From JBBCJM01 sp037190175 (lineage in GTDB: Bacteria; Pseudomonadota; Alphaproteobacteria; Rhodobacterales; Rhodobacteraceae), in contig JBBCJM010000043.1 of the NCBI GenBank assembly GCA_037190175.1, positions 24,801 to 88,800 on the forward strand: a stretch of DNA of 64,000 nt. The letters run 5' to 3'. Below are positions 61,866 through 64,000 of the stretch, in pieces (position 1 is the stretch's first letter; every line of letters starts with the position of its first letter). The notes under the pieces were generated by a model. It ran no database searches, was not told the DNA's origin, and saw nothing but the letters and a program-made list of their open reading frames with translations. Both the position numbers and the translations under genes were made by a program.

Positions 61866-62972
61866 TCAGAGACTCGCCTCCAGCGCCGCGACGACGGCAT
61901 CGCCCATGGCGGCGGTCGAGACCGGGGTGCCGCCGGCCGGACCCATCAGGTCGGCGGTGCGCAACCCGTCGGCCAGCACCTTCTCCACCGCCTTTTCCAC
62001 CCGCGCGGCCTCTTCGCCCAGGTCGAAGGAATAGCGCAGCGCCATGGCGAAGCTCAGGATGCAGGCGATGGGATTGGCCTTGCCCTGCCCGGCGATGTCG
62101 GGGGCCGAGCCGTGCACGGGCTCGTAGAGCGCCTTGGGCCGGCCGTTGGCCATCGGCGCGCCCAGCGAGGCCGAGGGCAGCATCCCCAGCGATCCGGTCA
62201 GCATCGCGGCGAGGTCGGACAGAAGGTCGCCGAACAGGTTGTCGGTCACGATCACGTCGAACTGCTTGGGCCAGCGGGTCAGCTGCATGGCCCCGGCGTC
62301 GGCGTACATGTGGGAAAGCTCCACGTCCGGGTATTCCTTGTCGTGCACCTCCTGCACCACCTCGCGCCACAGGATGCCGGATTCCATCACGTTGGCCTTC
62401 TCCATCGAGCAGACCTTGCCCGCCCGCCGCCGCGCCAGCTCGAAGGCCGAACGCGCCACGCGGGCGATCTCGGATTCGGTGTAGCGCTGGGTGTTGATCC
62501 CCACCCGCTCGTTGCCTTCGGTGAAGATCCCCCGCGGCTCGCCGAAATAGACGCCCGAGGTCAGCTCCCGCACGATCATGATGTCGAGGCCCGCCACCAC
62601 CTCCTTCTTCAGCGAGGAGAAGTCGGACAGCGCGTCGAAGCACTGGGCGGGGCGCAGGTTGGCGTAGAGATCCATCTCCTTGCGCAGGCGCAAAAGGCCG
62701 CGCTCGGGCTTCACGGAGAAATCCAGCTTGTCATAGGCCGGCCCGCCCACCGCGCCCAGCAGCACCGCATCGGCCGCCTGCGCCCGCGCCATGGCGGCGT
62801 CGGTCAGCGGCGTGCCGTGGGCGTCATAGGAGCAGCCGCCCACCAGATCCTCGCTCACGTCGAAGCGGATGCCGCGGCGGTCGCCCATCCAGGCGATGAT
62901 CTTCTTCACCTCGGCCATCACCTCGGGGCCGATGCCGTCGCCGGCGAGGATGAGGAGGGAGGGATTGGCCAT
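61866..62972 (-). CDS. leuB: 3-isopropylmalate dehydrogenase LeuB
   Basis: A 368-residue enzyme of leucine biosynthesis (typical 350-370). LLILAGDGIGPEVM, RELTSGVYFGEPRG, EKANVMES and EPVHGSAPDIAGQGKANPIA are diagnostic. ATG 62972 follows CAGGAGACCGCC. No leuCD in the window. Confidence 0.96.
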   Translation of the reverse strand: MANPSLLILAGDGIGPEVMAEVKKIIAWMGDRRGIRFDVSEDLVGGCSYDAHGTPLTDAAMARAQAADAVLLGAVGGPAYDKLDFSVKPERGLLRLRKEMDLYANLRPAQCFDALSDFSSLKKEVVAGLDIMIVRELTSGVYFGEPRGIFTEGNERVGINTQRYTESEIARVARSAFELARRRAGKVCSMEKANVMESGILWREVVQEVHDKEYPDVELSHMYADAGAMQLTRWPKQFDVIVTDNLFGDLLSDLAAMLTGSLGMLPSASLGAPMANGRPKALYEPVHGSAPDIAGQGKANPIACILSFAMALRYSFDLGEEAARVEKAVEKVLADGLRTADLMGPAGGTPVSTAAMGDAVVAALEASL

Positions 62973-63024
62973 GGCGGTCTCCTGTGCGCTGTCGGCCAGC
63001 GCCTAGCGAACCGCCGGAACCGGG

Positions 63025-64000
63025 TCAAGGTCGGGGCAGCGCGATCTCCACCCAGACCGGCCGGTGGCGCGAGGCTTTGGCCAGCACACCCGCCAGCGGG
63101 TCGCCGGCAGCGGGCCACAGCACCCCGGCGGCGGTGACGGAAAGCCCGGCCGAGGGCAGCACGTAATCCACCCGCAGCGCCCCGGGCATCCCCGCCCGGG
63201 TGCCGTAGTCCGCGGTATCCAGCGCGGGGTCGCCCTGGTGCCCGGGCTCGGCGCGGCCATGGGCGCCGCGGGGCCGGGGGTCCTGCAGCGCGGGATGGGC
63301 CAGCAGCTCGGCGATCGCCCCCCGCCCGTCGCCATCCGCCGGGTCGGCATTGGCGTCGCCCAGCAGCACGAAGGGCGGCTCGGGCGGCGGAAACGGCAGG
63401 CGGCCCTCCAGCAGCCGCAGCCAGAAGGCGGTCTCGTCATGGTTGCGGGCCAGGTTGCGCTCGCCCCCCATGGGCGGGGCGGCGTGCCAGGCCAAGAGCC
63501 GCAGGCGGCCCCCGTCCGGCAGCACCAGCGGCACCTCCCAGAAGCCGGTGGAGGCCAGCCGCTGCACCCGCGCGACCTCGGCCGTCGCGGGCGGCATCCG
63601 ATGGCCCGGCAGGTCGGCCCAGAGCAGGGCCGAGAAATCCCGCACCTCGCCCTCCGCCACCGGCAGCCGCGACAGCACCGCCATGCCGCCCCAGCCGGGA
63701 TAGGGGCCGAAGCCCTGCGCATCCTCGGGCTCGCCCGCCACCCCGTTGCCGTCCAGATCGAGCCCCGTGGCCATCCCGCGGTTGGGCCGCAGGGCGAAGC
63801 GGTGGGGATAGTCCGCCCCCGCCCCGGCCAGCAGCGCGGCCAGCGCCGCCAGCGTGCGCCCCTCGGCGTCCCAGTCGATGTCGGTCAGCAGGATGGCATC
63901 GGCGTCCAGCGCCGCCAGCACCTCCACCGCCGCCAGGGTCGAGGCCCTTGGCCGGCCGGTCAGCTCGTGCAGCAAAAGCCCCGGCCCCTGCCGCGACAGG
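63025..64000 (-). CDS. Endonuclease/exonuclease/phosphatase family protein (5' end outside window)
   Basis: About 324 residues are visible; the reading frame runs off the window end without a start, and the sequence LSRQGPGLLLHEL suggests that only a short N-terminus is missing. Metal and catalytic elements of the DNase I-like fold are seen: LLTDIDWD, LLAWHAAPP, LLGDANADPADGDG and RVDYVLPS with a final RHRP. The substrate is unknown (nucleic acid or phosphoester). Upstream of leuB on the same strand. Confidence 0.83.
   Translation of the reverse strand, partial: LSRQGPGLLLHELTGRPRASTLAAVEVLAALDADAILLTDIDWDAEGRTLAALAALLAGAGADYPHRFALRPNRGMATGLDLDGNGVAGEPEDAQGFGPYPGWGGMAVLSRLPVAEGEVRDFSALLWADLPGHRMPPATAEVARVQRLASTGFWEVPLVLPDGGRLRLLAWHAAPPMGGERNLARNHDETAFWLRLLEGRLPFPPPEPPFVLLGDANADPADGDGRGAIAELLAHPALQDPRPRGAHGRAEPGHQGDPALDTADYGTRAGMPGALRVDYVLPSAGLSVTAAGVLWPAAGDPLAGVLAKASRHRPVWVEIALPRP

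Overview
This is a GC-rich window from an alphaproteobacterium, most likely a member of the Rhodobacteraceae/Paracoccaceae. The evidence is the strong C/G bias at third codon positions, the TRAP and Liv transporters, the arrangement of the phenylacetate cluster and the Rhodobacter-like accessory genes. No rRNA or species marker is present, so a genus cannot be named. No insertion sequence, prophage or CRISPR array was seen. No stretch longer than 300 bases lacks a gene; the largest gaps (8226-8447 and 38662-38893) are described as features.

Layout. 1-8543: a selenocysteine island on the minus strand with membrane-bound, selenocysteine-containing formate dehydrogenase (fdoGHI), fdhE, selA and selB (cut by the window edge), plus selC on the plus strand. 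fdoG is read through an in-frame UGA at codon 200. 8620-11741: a PPC/DUF296 protein followed by a complete ECF-type transporter (S, T and a fused double ATPase). 11738-34059: a phenylacetate-degradation region. It has a FadB-like hydratase/dehydrogenase, a LivFGMHK transporter and PaaN on the minus strand, and paaG, paaI, paaK, a TetR repressor, a PaaX-family regulator, paaJ, paaABCDE, paaZ and paaY on the plus strand. A small HNH-like gene sits between paaA and paaB, and an extra PaaA/PaaC-like gene follows paaE. 34107-35712: tRNA-Pro(CGG), a DMT-family exporter and a VanZ-like protein. 35724-44228: a minus-strand TRAP transporter (dctPQM) and a biotin-dependent carboxylase/5-oxoprolinase-like set (accB, accC, pxpB, pxpC, a carrier-like protein with no biotinyl lysine, pxpA, SDR). 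44403-47269: an RraA-like aldolase, an aminotransferase and a LysR regulator.

47273-53066: an L-idonate/gluconate module. It has a LacI-type regulator, gluconokinase and an SDR on the minus strand, diverging from a 2-hydroxyacid dehydrogenase, idonate dehydrogenase and 6-phosphogluconate dehydrogenase. A perfect 16-bp operator overlaps both divergent promoters. 53146-54829: an ArsR regulator with two SRPBCC (AHSA1) proteins. 54963-56546: an ABC-F ATPase. 56716-61861: five tightly packed genes (PRPP-binding phosphoribosyltransferase with TRSP domain, HAD phosphatase, StiP/Pelota protein, CitE-like lyase, ATP-grasp ligase). They match the biosynthetic arm that comparative genomics linked to tellurium-resistance (Ter) operons and predicted to make a nucleoside-like metabolite, but no Ter protein is present in the window. 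61866-64000: leuB and a partial endonuclease/exonuclease/phosphatase-family gene.

The best leads are the stand-alone Ter-type biosynthetic module, the split urea-carboxylase-like set with a degenerate carrier protein, the HNH-like gene inside paaABCDE, the asymmetric fused ECF ATPase, and the perfect 30-bp palindrome between fdoG and selC.
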